From Modestobacter italicus (GTDB lineage: Bacteria > Actinomycetota > Actinomycetes > Mycobacteriales > Geodermatophilaceae), in the NCBI RefSeq assembly GCF_000306785.1, contig NC_017955.1:372001-436000 (forward strand): a stretch of 64,000 bases of DNA, written 5' to 3'. The position numbers were made by a program, and so were the translations under genes. Shown in pieces: positions 38,927 through 46,841 of the stretch. Under the pieces are notes generated by a model. It was not told the DNA's origin. It saw only the letters and a program-made list of their open reading frames with translations, and did not search any database. The number at the start of each line of letters is the position of its first letter. Positions within the stretch are counted from its first letter, which is position 1.

Positions 38927-41900
38927 GTGAAGACGTGGCTCGACGCGTGGCCGGTGTTCCGGCAGCTCACCGGCTCTGATCCCCTCGGCCGCGGCGTGGC
39001 CGCGCGCAGCAAGGCCACCGAGCAGGTAGTCAGCCGGACGGCGACGGCCGACCGCGTCGTGACGTCCGTCTGCCCGTACTGCGCGGTCGGCTGCGGTCAG
39101 CGCGTGTTCGTGAAGGACGAGAAGATCGTCCAGATCGAGGGCGACCCCGACTCGCCGATCAGCCGCGGCCGGCTCTGCCCCAAGGGCAGCGCGAGCAAGC
39201 AGCTGGTCACCAGCCCGTCCCGCGTGACCACGGTCAAGTACCGCCGTCCGTACGCGACGGACTGGGAGGACCTGGACCTCGACACGGCGATGGAGATGAT
39301 CGCCGACCGCGTCCTGGACGCCCGGGCGAAGGGCTGGCAGGAGCAGGACGCGGGGCGCCGCGTGAACCGCACCATGGGTGTGGCCAGCCTGGGCGGCGCG
39401 ACGCTGGACAACGAAGAGAACTACCTGATGAAGAAGCTGTACAGCGCCATGGGCGCCATACAGATCGAGAACCAGGCCCGCATATAGCACTCTTCGACGG
39501 TCCCCGGTCTGGGGACCTCGTTCGGCCGTGGTGGCGCGACCAACTTCCAGGAAGACCTGGCGAACTCCGACTGCATCGTCATCGAGGGTTCGAACATGGC
39601 CGAGTGCCACCCGGTGGGCTTCCAGTGGGTGATGGAGGCCAAGGCCCGGGGGGCCAAGGTCATCCACATCGACCCGCGGTTCACCCGGACCAGTGCGGTC
39701 GCGGACCTGCACGTCCCGCTGCGCATCGGCACCGACATCGCCTTCCTCGGCGGCCTGATCAAGTACGTCCTGGACAACGAGCTGTACTTCAAGGAGTACG
39801 TGGTCGCCTACACCAACGCCGCCGCGCTGGTGGGCGAGGACTTCGTCGACGCCGAGGACCTCGGCGGGCTGTTCTCCGGGTTCGACCCCGAGCACGGCCA
39901 GTACGACACCGACAGCTGGAAGTACGAGTTCGCCGAGCCGGAGGAGTCACGCGCCGACGACCCGGCACGGGCCGCCGAGCAGGAGCGGGTCGACGACCAC
40001 CACGACGTCAAGTCCGCGGACAAGGCGCAGTCCCTGGGCAGCGGTGGCGCGCCGATCCCGGGCAAGCCCGTGCGCGACGAGACGCTGCAGCACCCGCGCA
40101 GCGTGTTCCAGGTGCTCAAGCGGCACTTCGCCCGCTACACCCCGGAGATGGTGGCCGAGGTCTGCGGCATCGGGCCGGAGGTCTTCGAGCAGGTCGCGCA
40201 GTGGGTCACCAGCAACAGCAACCGCGAGCGGACGACGGCCTGGGTGTACTCGGTGGGCTGGACGCAGCACAGCGTCGGCGCGCAGTACATCCGCACCTGC
40301 TCGATCCTGCAGACGCTGCTGGGCAACATCGGCCGGCCGGGTGGCGGCATCCTGGCGCTGCGCGGGCACGCCAGCATCCAGGGCTCGACCGACGTCCCGA
40401 CGCTGTACAACCTGCTGCCCGGCTACCTGCCGATGCCGCACTCCGTCCAGCACCAGTCGCTGGACGACTACGTGGCCGACTCGGCCGGCAAGGCCGGCTT
40501 CTGGGGCAACAAGCGGGCGTACACGGTCAGCCTGCTCAAGGCCTGGTTCGGTGACGCGGCCCAGCCGGAGAACGACTTCCGGTTCGACTGGATCCCGAAG
40601 ATCAACGGCGACCACAGCTCCTACCGGACGATCGCGGACATGATCGCCGGGAAGGTGCACGGCTACTTCCTGGTGGGGGAGAACCCCTCGGTCGGCTCGC
40701 CCAACGGCAAGATGAACCGGTTCGGGCTGGCCAACCTGGACTGGCTGGTCGTGCGTGACCTGCAGATGATCGAGTCGGCGACCTTCTGGAAGGAAGGCCC
40801 GGAGATCGAGTCCGGGGAGATGGCGCCGGAGACGATCGCCACCGAGGTCTTCTTCATGCCCGCGGCCACGCACGTGGAGAAGGAGGGCACCTTCACCCAG
40901 ACGCAGCGGCTGCTGCAGTGGCGGCACAAGGCGGTCGAGCCGCCGGCCGACGCCCGCAGCGACCTGTGGTTCTACTTCCACCTGGGCCGCATCCTGCGCC
41001 GGCGCCTCGCCGGGTCCACCGACCCGCGCGACCAGGCGCTGCTCAACCTGACCTGGGACTACCCGACGATCGGGGAGACCGCCGACCCCGACGCCGAGGC
41101 CGTGCTGCGCGAGATCAACGGCGTGGGCCCCGACGGCAGGGCGCTGTCGGGCTACCTCGACCTCAAGGACGACGGGTCGACCACCAGCGGCTGCTGGATC
41201 TACTCCGGCGTCTACGCCGACGAGGTGAACCAGGCCGCGCGGCGGAAGTCGCGCCGCGAGCAGGGCCCGGTGGCGCTGGAGTGGGGCTGGGCCTGGCCGC
41301 TCAACCGCCGCATCCTCTACAACCGCGCCTCCGCCGACCCCGACGGCAAGCCGTGGAGCGAGCGCAAGAAGTACGTGTACTGGGACGAGGAAGCCGGGAG
41401 GTGGACCGGCGACGACGTGCCGGACTTCGAGGCCACCAAGCGCCCGGACTACGTGCCGCCGGAGGGCGCCAAGGCGCAGGCCGCCATCGGCGGGGCCGAC
41501 CCGTTCATCATGCAGATGGACGGCAAGGCCTGGCTGTACGCGCCGTCCGGGCTGGTCGACGGCCCGATGCCGACGCACTACGAGCCGGCCGAGTCGGTCG
41601 TGGAGAACTACCTCTACGACCAGCAGTCCAGCCCGACGATCGAGCGGATCGCCGGGCCGTGGAACCGGGAGAACCCCTCGCTCAGCGAGGTCTTCCCGTT
41701 CCAGGTGACCACCTACCGGCTCACCGAGCACCACACCGCCGGTGGGATGAGCCGCACGCTGCCCTACCTGTCCGAGCTCCAGCCGGAGTTCTTCGTCGAG
41801 GTCAGCCCGGAGCTCGCGCAGCTGCGCGGCCTGGCCAACGGCGAGTTCGCCACCCTGGTCAGCGCCCGGACGGCGATCGAGGCGAAGGTGCTGGTCACCG

Positions 41901-42220
41901 AGCGGATCCGGCCGGTCAAGCTGCGCGGCGGGCAGGTCGTGCACCAGATCGGCATGCCCTACCACTGGTCCTACGCGGGGCTGTCGACCGGCGACAACGC
42001 CAACGACCTGCTGGGCATCGTGCTGGACGCGAACACCCACATCCAGGAGGACAAGGTCAGCACCGCCGACATCGTGCCCGGACGCCGTCCGCGCGGGCCG
42101 GAGCTGCTGGAGTTCGTCGAGTCCTACCGCCGCCGCGCGGGGGTCGAGTCGGGTCGGGTCGGCGTGAACGGCCGGGCACCGGACGAGGACCCCAGCGCGA
42201 TGGAAGAGGCCGGCGCGTGA
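38927..42220 (+). CDS. fdhA: Formate dehydrogenase alpha subunit, selenocysteine encoded by UAG
   Basis: This molybdopterin/[4Fe-4S] catalytic subunit of about 1097 residues oxidises formate to CO2. The cluster ligands are C49-P-Y-C52-x3-C56 and C84-P-K-G. The frame is interrupted by a single TAG at 39485-39487 (residue 187) and is otherwise open. The flanks N-Q-A-R-I-[TAG]-H-S-S-T-V and F-G-R-G align with E. coli FdnG, where selenocysteine 196 is followed by His. A SECIS-like hairpin follows (39499-39517). So TAG is most likely read as selenocysteine. No twin-arginine signal is seen. The GTG at 38927 begins the conserved part. The beta and NrfD-like genes follow. Confidence 0.93.
39485..39517 (+). 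promoter_or_regulatory. UAG selenocysteine codon with SECIS-like hairpin
   Basis: TAG at 39485-39487 is followed after 11 bases by the stem GGTCCCC (39499-39505), loop GGTCT (39506-39510) and GGGGACC (39511-39517). From memory, E. coli fdhF has the same 11-base offset and the same apical GGTCU after UGA. CGA (39495-39497) and TCG (39518-39520) can extend the stem with one bulged C. SelB recognises such a loop in bacterial selenoprotein mRNAs. Confidence 0.9.
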
Positions 42221-42246
42221 CCAACGACGAGCGGGGAACGCGATGA
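42217..42246 (+). CDS. 9-codon mini-ORF bridging fdhA and fdhB
   Basis: GTG at 42217 overlaps the fdhA stop (GTGA) and its TGA at 42244-42246 overlaps the fdhB ATG (ATGA). The peptide would be V-T-N-D-E-R-G-T-R. It may exist only to pass terminating ribosomes to fdhB; GCGGGG inside it could serve fdhB directly. Confidence 0.4.
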   Translation: MTNDERGTR

Positions 42247-43316
42247 CCACCGTCAGCTCGGCCAGCCCGGGCCTGAGCAAGGACACCCGGGCCGTCAGCG
42301 GCAACCGGCTCTACGGGCCGCTGCCCGACGTGCAGGGCGAGGCGGGGTACGAGCCCGACCACCCCGCGCGGGTCGGGTTCTTCACCGACACGTCGGTCTG
42401 CATCGGCTGCAAGGCCTGCGAGGTCGCCTGCAAGGAGTGGAACACGCTCCCGATGGACGACTCGCACGGCACGAAGGACGTCATGGGGCTGTCCGGGATG
42501 TCCTACGACAACACCGGCCAGCTGGGTGCCAACTCGTGGCGGCACGTGGCGTTCATCGAGCAGAGCCGCGCGGTGGACCTGCCGATGCCGACGTTCGGCC
42601 GGCCCGGCGACGACCGGCAGGACGCCGGGCAGCCGGTCAACCCGATCAGCCCGCAGGCCGACAGCACGCTGAACGCGCAGACCAGCGTGCTCAACGCCGA
42701 GTCGCTCACCCAGTTCGACCCGCAGACCGGGCAGAGCGGCAGCGACAAGCAGATCCGCTGGCTGATGTCCTCCGACGTCTGCAAGCACTGCACGCACGCC
42801 GGCTGCCTGGACGTCTGCCCGACCGGTGCGCTGTTCCGCACCGAGTTCGGCACGGTCGTCGTCCAGGGCGACATCTGCAACGGCTGCGGCTACTGCGTGC
42901 CCGCCTGCCCCTACGGCGTCATCGACAAGCGCGAGGACGACGGCCGGGTCTTCAAGTGCACGATGTGCTACGACCGGCTGACCGACGGGCTGCAGCCGGC
43001 CTGCGCGACCGCCTGCCCGACCCAGTCGATCCAGTTCGGCGACCTCGACGAGCTGCAGGCCCGGGCCGACGCCCGGCTCGCGACGCTGAAGGGCCAGGGC
43101 GTGGAGACGGCGCGGCTCTACGGCCGGGACGAGGCCGACGGCGTCGGTGGCGTCGGCGCCTTCTTCCTGCTGCTCGACGAGCCGGAGGTCTACGGCTTCC
43201 CGCCGGACCCGATCGTCACCACCCGCGACCTGCCCTCGATGTGGAAGGCCGCCGCCACCGGCGCGGCGATGATCGTCGGCGTCGTGGCCTCGGCCTTCGT
43301 CGGACGCAGGCGATGA
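42243..43316 (+). CDS. fdhB: Formate dehydrogenase beta (iron-sulfur) subunit
   Basis: This 357-residue electron-transfer subunit has four [4Fe-4S] Cys groups: C-I-G-C-K-A-C-E-V-A-C, C-K-H-C-T-H-A-G-C-L-D-V-C, C-N-G-C-G-Y-C-V-P-A-C and C-T-M-C...C-A-T-A-C. A single C-terminal hydrophobic helix (about residues 333-350) anchors it to the membrane, as in FdnH. It passes electrons from FdhA to the NrfD-like subunit. An insertion of about 60 polar residues separates the first and second Cys groups. Confidence 0.93.
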   Translation: MTTVSSASPGLSKDTRAVSGNRLYGPLPDVQGEAGYEPDHPARVGFFTDTSVCIGCKACEVACKEWNTLPMDDSHGTKDVMGLSGMSYDNTGQLGANSWRHVAFIEQSRAVDLPMPTFGRPGDDRQDAGQPVNPISPQADSTLNAQTSVLNAESLTQFDPQTGQSGSDKQIRWLMSSDVCKHCTHAGCLDVCPTGALFRTEFGTVVVQGDICNGCGYCVPACPYGVIDKREDDGRVFKCTMCYDRLTDGLQPACATACPTQSIQFGDLDELQARADARLATLKGQGVETARLYGRDEADGVGGVGAFFLLLDEPEVYGFPPDPIVTTRDLPSMWKAAATGAAMIVGVVASAFVGRRR

Positions 43317-43357
43317 GGGCCATGTCGGCCATGTCGGCCCTGGGGGTGACGGCGTGA
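43313..43357 (+). CDS. 14-codon mini-ORF bridging fdhB and the NrfD-like gene
   Basis: ATG 43313 overlaps the fdhB stop (ATGA) and its TGA overlaps the next GTG start (GTGA at 43354-43357). The peptide is M-R-A-M-S-A-M-S-A-L-G-V-T-A. It fills a gap that would otherwise uncouple the two genes, so it probably works as a reinitiation relay. Confidence 0.45.
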   Translation: MRAMSAMSALGVTA

Positions 43358-44529
43358 GCGAGCAGCCGAAGACCGGGAACGAGCCGGCCGGTGAGGCGCC
43401 GCTGACGCCGGGTGCCGGCTGGCACCGGGCCGGTGGGGAGGACCTCACCCGGCCGCGGCGCAAGCGCCGCCGCGGTGGTGGCGGGGGCTGGGGGAGCGGC
43501 AACCGCGAGGCGGCCATGGTCCCGGACGCGGAGTTCAGCTCGTACTACGGCCGGCAGATCATTAAGTCGCCGACCTGGAAGAACCCCGAGGTCCCGGTCT
43601 ACTTCTTCCTGGGCGGGGCGGCGGGCACCTCGTCGGTGATCGCGGCGCTGGCCGAGTTCACCGGCCGCCCGAAGCTGGCCCGCAACGCCGAGTACGCGGC
43701 TGGGGTCGGCGCGCTCGCGTCGGTCGTGCTGCTGATCGACGACCTGGGCCGGCCGGAGCGGTTCCTGCACATGCTGCGGGTGTTCAAGCCGACCTCACCG
43801 CTGTCGGTGGGCTCCTACATCCTGTCGCCGTTCAGCGCGCTGGCCTCGGCGGCGGCCGCGGTGCGGTTGCTGGACCTCAAGCCGGTCTACGGCCTGGGCA
43901 CGAAGGTGCTGCCGTTCCTGCCGTCGATCGCCGGTGCGTTCCCGGTGCTGCGCAAGGGTGCGGCGGTCGGTGCGGCCGCGTTCGGCGGGCCGATGGCGAC
44001 CTACACCGCGGTGCTGATCGCCAACACCGCCGTCCCGTCGTGGCACGCGCCGCACGACGAGCTGCCGTTCGTGTTCGCCGGGTCGGCGATGGCCGCCGGC
44101 GGCGGCATCACGATGGCGCTGACCCCGGTCGACGAGGCCGGGCCGTCGCGCAAGGTGGCGCTGACCGGCGTGGCCGTGGAGCTCGCGGCGATGCACCGGG
44201 TCGAGCACGGGCACGGCATCGTCAGCGAGCCCTACCACCTCGGCAAGGCCGGGAAGCTGCTGCGCGCGGCCAAGGCGGCGACCGTGAGCGGCGCCGGCAT
44301 CACCGCGCTGCTCGGCCGCACCCGGCCCGGCTCGGTGGTCGGCGGCGTGCTGCTGGCCGCCGGTTCGCTGCTGACCCGGATGGGCGTCTTCGAGGCCGGC
44401 ATGCAGAGCGCCAAGGACCCGAAGTACACCGTCATCCCGCAGCGCGAACGGCTCGAGGCCCGTCAGGCCGAGGCCGCCGCCCGGGCCGGCACCGACGACC
44501 CGCACGAGGCCAGGTCCGTCGTCCGCTGA
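43354..44529 (+). CDS. NrfD/PsrC-like membrane subunit of formate dehydrogenase
   Basis: This 391-residue integral membrane protein has about eight to nine hydrophobic segments (from residue 80) preceded by a basic cytoplasmic N-terminus. It fits the NrfD family, which replaces cytochrome-b-type gamma subunits and delivers electrons to the quinone pool. Menaquinone is the expected acceptor, and menB is present at 15665. GTG 43354 lies in an overlap with the mini-ORF. It closes the operon before a strong hairpin. Confidence 0.87.
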   Translation: MSEQPKTGNEPAGEAPLTPGAGWHRAGGEDLTRPRRKRRRGGGGGWGSGNREAAMVPDAEFSSYYGRQIIKSPTWKNPEVPVYFFLGGAAGTSSVIAALAEFTGRPKLARNAEYAAGVGALASVVLLIDDLGRPERFLHMLRVFKPTSPLSVGSYILSPFSALASAAAAVRLLDLKPVYGLGTKVLPFLPSIAGAFPVLRKGAAVGAAAFGGPMATYTAVLIANTAVPSWHAPHDELPFVFAGSAMAAGGGITMALTPVDEAGPSRKVALTGVAVELAAMHRVEHGHGIVSEPYHLGKAGKLLRAAKAATVSGAGITALLGRTRPGSVVGGVLLAAGSLLTRMGVFEAGMQSAKDPKYTVIPQRERLEARQAEAAARAGTDDPHEARSVVR

Positions 44530-44555
44530 CCCGCCCTCGGGCGGGACGTCAGCGG
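44523..44555. terminator. Bidirectional hairpin containing both stop codons
   Basis: CCGCTGAC (44523-44530) pairs with GTCAGCGG (44548-44555), and CCGCCC/GGGCGG (44531-44536, 44539-44544) pairs inside with a TC loop. It includes the stop codons of the NrfD-like gene and of the convergent GGDEF-like gene. Confidence 0.7.
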
Positions 44556-45055
44556 CGGGCGCCGCGGTACCGGATGACCCGACCGCCGCCGACGCTGAGC
44601 GCGGTGGTCAGGCAGAGGGTGGCGCGGCGGTGCACTTCGGTGGCCGAGACGTCGGGGGAGAGGGCCGCGATGCCGGCGCACGCGGTCAGCCCGGGCACCC
44701 CGGCGCCGACGACCACCTGCAGCAGCCGCTCGGTCGCCGTCTCGGCGTCCGCGGCCGAGCTGCCGAGCAGCACCGCGAACTCGGTGGGCCCGGAGCGGGC
44801 GAGCCAGTCGTCGGCGCGCACGTCCGCCGACAGCGCGGCGGCCACCAGGCCGAGGTGGCTGCCGGGCACCGGCCAGCGGGTGTCGCGGGGCAGCAGACCG
44901 ATGAGCACCAACGCGGCAGGAGCGTCCGCGGAGGACGGCGCCCGCTCGGCGAGCCGCTCGATCAGCGCGACCCGGGAGGGCAGCAGCGTGACGGCGTCGG
45001 TGGCCACGGCGGCCGGCAGCGCGGGCGCGGCGGTCGGGGCGGCGGTGGTCGGCAT
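44549..45055 (-). CDS. Degenerate GGDEF-like protein
   Basis: This 168-residue protein resembles a lone GGDEF domain. The signature reads R-S-G-P-T-E-F-A-V-L-L-G where G-G-D-E-F is needed, so it is not a cyclase. It closely resembles the degenerate GGDEF of the 32977-35655 protein (R-S-G-A-G-E-F, then A-D-A-E-T in both), which suggests duplication. No membrane or receiver domain is present. It could bind GTP or a c-di-GMP enzyme. Start ATG 45055; no clear ribosome site. Confidence 0.72.
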   Translation of the reverse strand: MPTTAAPTAAPALPAAVATDAVTLLPSRVALIERLAERAPSSADAPAALVLIGLLPRDTRWPVPGSHLGLVAAALSADVRADDWLARSGPTEFAVLLGSSAADAETATERLLQVVVGAGVPGLTACAGIAALSPDVSATEVHRRATLCLTTALSVGGGRVIRYRGARR

Positions 45056-45316
45056 ACGATGGACATCGGCGGCAGCGGGGCCGGACTTGAGGCCGTGATC
45101 TCCGACTCCCTGCCGGAGCACTCCGAACGTCCCCGCCGCGGCCTGCCGCGGTTCCGGCACCGCCAGGTCCGGTCCGGTCACCTGATCGGGCGACTCCAAC
45201 GGGTGACCGCCCTCGCAGGGCCGCCTACCGCACCGGCTCTCCGCATACTCTGGGTGACCAGGCCTGGATCTCGACGTCCCGTCCGACGAGACCGACGACC
45301 GTGCGATCGGAGCATC
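45056..45316. other. Divergent promoter region of the surface-glycan locus
   Basis: There is no gene before the mini-ORF at 45317. It holds the promoter-like motif at 45241 and GC-rich short palindromes. Confidence 0.55.
45241..45259 (+). promoter_or_regulatory. Shared promoter-like motif, copy 1
   Basis: CCGCATACTCTGGGTGACC occurs here, about 140 bases before the acyltransferase start. Nearly the same string lies at 57201-57220 before the flippase gene. The CATACT/TACTCT part may be a -10 element; no matching -35 is obvious. Confidence 0.5.
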
Positions 45317-45385
45317 ATGGAACACCTGTGCCGCCCCGTGTCTCCGTGCCGGGGGGCCCTCGCCGCCGGCCGGAGCGGGCTGTGA
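45317..45385 (+). CDS. 22-residue leader ORF of the glycan operon
   Basis: ATG 45317 follows GGAG at suitable spacing, and the TGA at 45383-45385 overlaps the GTG start of the acyltransferase gene (GTGA). The peptide begins M-E-H-L-C-R-P-V and contains two Cys. It may couple translation to the next gene or act as a leader peptide. Confidence 0.4.
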   Translation: MEHLCRPVSPCRGALAAGRSGL

Positions 45386-46716
45386 GGCCCGTCGACCTGC
45401 GGCGCGGTGACGACCGGTCGGTGCGCCCCACCCGGGTCGAGCTCCGCAACCGCCTCTGGCAGGGCATCCAGACCGTCTCGGTGATCACCGGCCTCGACGC
45501 AGGCGTGGACGCCGCCGCGCTGCGCGCCACCCTGCGCCGGCTGCACGCCGTCGACCCGACCGCCCGCGTGCTGTGCCGGCTCGAGGGCTCGCCGCTGCGC
45601 TGGACCCCGGTCCCCGCCGACGAGCTCGACGCCTGGCTGCACCGGCTGGTCACCGAGGCGCCCGGCGGCACCGAGGGACGCCGGCCGACGCCCGAGGAGC
45701 AGGAGACCATCGCTGCCGGGCTGCTGCCCCAGCCGCCCGACGACCGGCCGTTCACGGTCACCGTCGGCGACGGCTACCTCGGCTGGCAGGTCAACCACGT
45801 CCTCGGTGACGGCAACTACGGCCTGCGCAGCGTCGTCGGCGGGCTGCTCCGTGCGACCGCCACCGGCGAGGTCCCGACCGGGCTGCTGGCGTCCACCGAC
45901 AGCACCACCCGCTACCCGCTGGCGAAGGCGACCTGGAACAGCCTCGCCCGCGAGCCGAAGCTCGCCACCTGGAAGGCGGCGCTGCGCCGCGGACTGGACC
46001 AGGGCGGTCGCCCGGACCAGCCGTCGGTCCCCGACGACACGACCGGGTTGTCCCTGGTCGCCCGCACCGGACCGGTCGGCACGATGGCGACGCTGCGCGC
46101 CTGGGGGGCCGAGCACCACCCCGGCGTCTCGGTCACGCTGCTGCTGATGTCGGCCGCGCGCCGGGCCCTCGAGCGGCACGGCGCCGTCCACCCGAGCACC
46201 GACTCCGTGGTGATGTACGACCTGCGCCGCTACCTGCCCTCCTCCGTCGACGTCGTCGGCAACTTCTCCGCCGCCCTGCGGCTGACCGACCCCAGCTGCC
46301 GTGACCCGCGGCAGGTCGCCGAGCAGGTCAACGCCGACGTCGGCCTGGGCCTCCCGCTGGTCTCGCTGATGGCCGCCAGCGCGAGCGAGGCGCTGTCGCC
46401 GCTGTGGTCGGCGGTGACCAGGTCGGGCAACGGCGAGCGCACCGGCGGCCCGGTCGTGCTCAGCCACCTGGGCTCCATGGGCTTCCTCCGGCGCCTGCCC
46501 TGGGACACCTCCGCCGGCCCGGGCCAGGTGCTCACCTGCGCCGCCCCGAGCATCCCCGGCGGCATCACCGTCTGCACCAGCGAGTGGGGGAAGGCGTTGA
46601 GCGTGACGCTGACCTACGACTCGACGTTCGTCGCCCGGGACAAGGTCGTCGCGGCAGCCGAGGCCCTGGTCGAGCGACCGTGGTCGTTGCTCGACGAGGC
46701 GGGGGAGGCGGCATGA
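45382..46716 (+). CDS. Condensation-domain-like acyltransferase
   Basis: This 444-residue protein resembles the CoA-dependent acyltransferase/NRPS condensation superfamily. The catalytic motif appears as W-Q-V-N-H-V-L-G-D-G near residue 139 (H-x3-D-G). A later D-L-R-R-Y-L-P and a V-V-G-N-F-S-A segment are typical of WES/PKS-associated acyltransferases. It is not fused to a carrier protein. It could acylate a glycan or take an acyl group from the A-PCP-TE protein at 53453 (inference). It leads the glycan operon. Confidence 0.75.
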   Translation: MRPVDLRRGDDRSVRPTRVELRNRLWQGIQTVSVITGLDAGVDAAALRATLRRLHAVDPTARVLCRLEGSPLRWTPVPADELDAWLHRLVTEAPGGTEGRRPTPEEQETIAAGLLPQPPDDRPFTVTVGDGYLGWQVNHVLGDGNYGLRSVVGGLLRATATGEVPTGLLASTDSTTRYPLAKATWNSLAREPKLATWKAALRRGLDQGGRPDQPSVPDDTTGLSLVARTGPVGTMATLRAWGAEHHPGVSVTLLLMSAARRALERHGAVHPSTDSVVMYDLRRYLPSSVDVVGNFSAALRLTDPSCRDPRQVAEQVNADVGLGLPLVSLMAASASEALSPLWSAVTRSGNGERTGGPVVLSHLGSMGFLRRLPWDTSAGPGQVLTCAAPSIPGGITVCTSEWGKALSVTLTYDSTFVARDKVVAAAEALVERPWSLLDEAGEAA

Positions 46717-46841
46717 CCGCCGCGACCCCGCCCACCCCCCGTGTGATCGAGGAGATGACGATGGCCCGCACGACGGCCTCCCACCCCGCGCGTACCGGTC
46801 CGCCCGGCGCGCGGCCGGCCGCCCGGACCGCCGATGCGTGA
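46713..46841 (+). CDS. 42-residue coupled small ORF
   Basis: ATG 46713 overlaps the acyltransferase stop (ATGA), and its stop lies 8 bp inside the next gene. The peptide is Pro/Ala/Thr-rich without a membrane segment. It may be a real small protein or a ribosome relay. Confidence 0.45.
   Translation: MTAATPPTPRVIEEMTMARTTASHPARTGPPGARPAARTADA

Noticed and set aside
39485-39487. Nonsense mutation or pseudogene of fdhA
   Set aside because: The stop falls exactly at the selenocysteine position, a SECIS-like hairpin follows at canonical spacing, and the rest of the gene and operon is intact.
39596-42220. Separate gene starting at the ATG 39596
   Set aside because: It lacks a ribosome site and begins inside the conserved molybdopterin domain; it is the continuation of fdhA.
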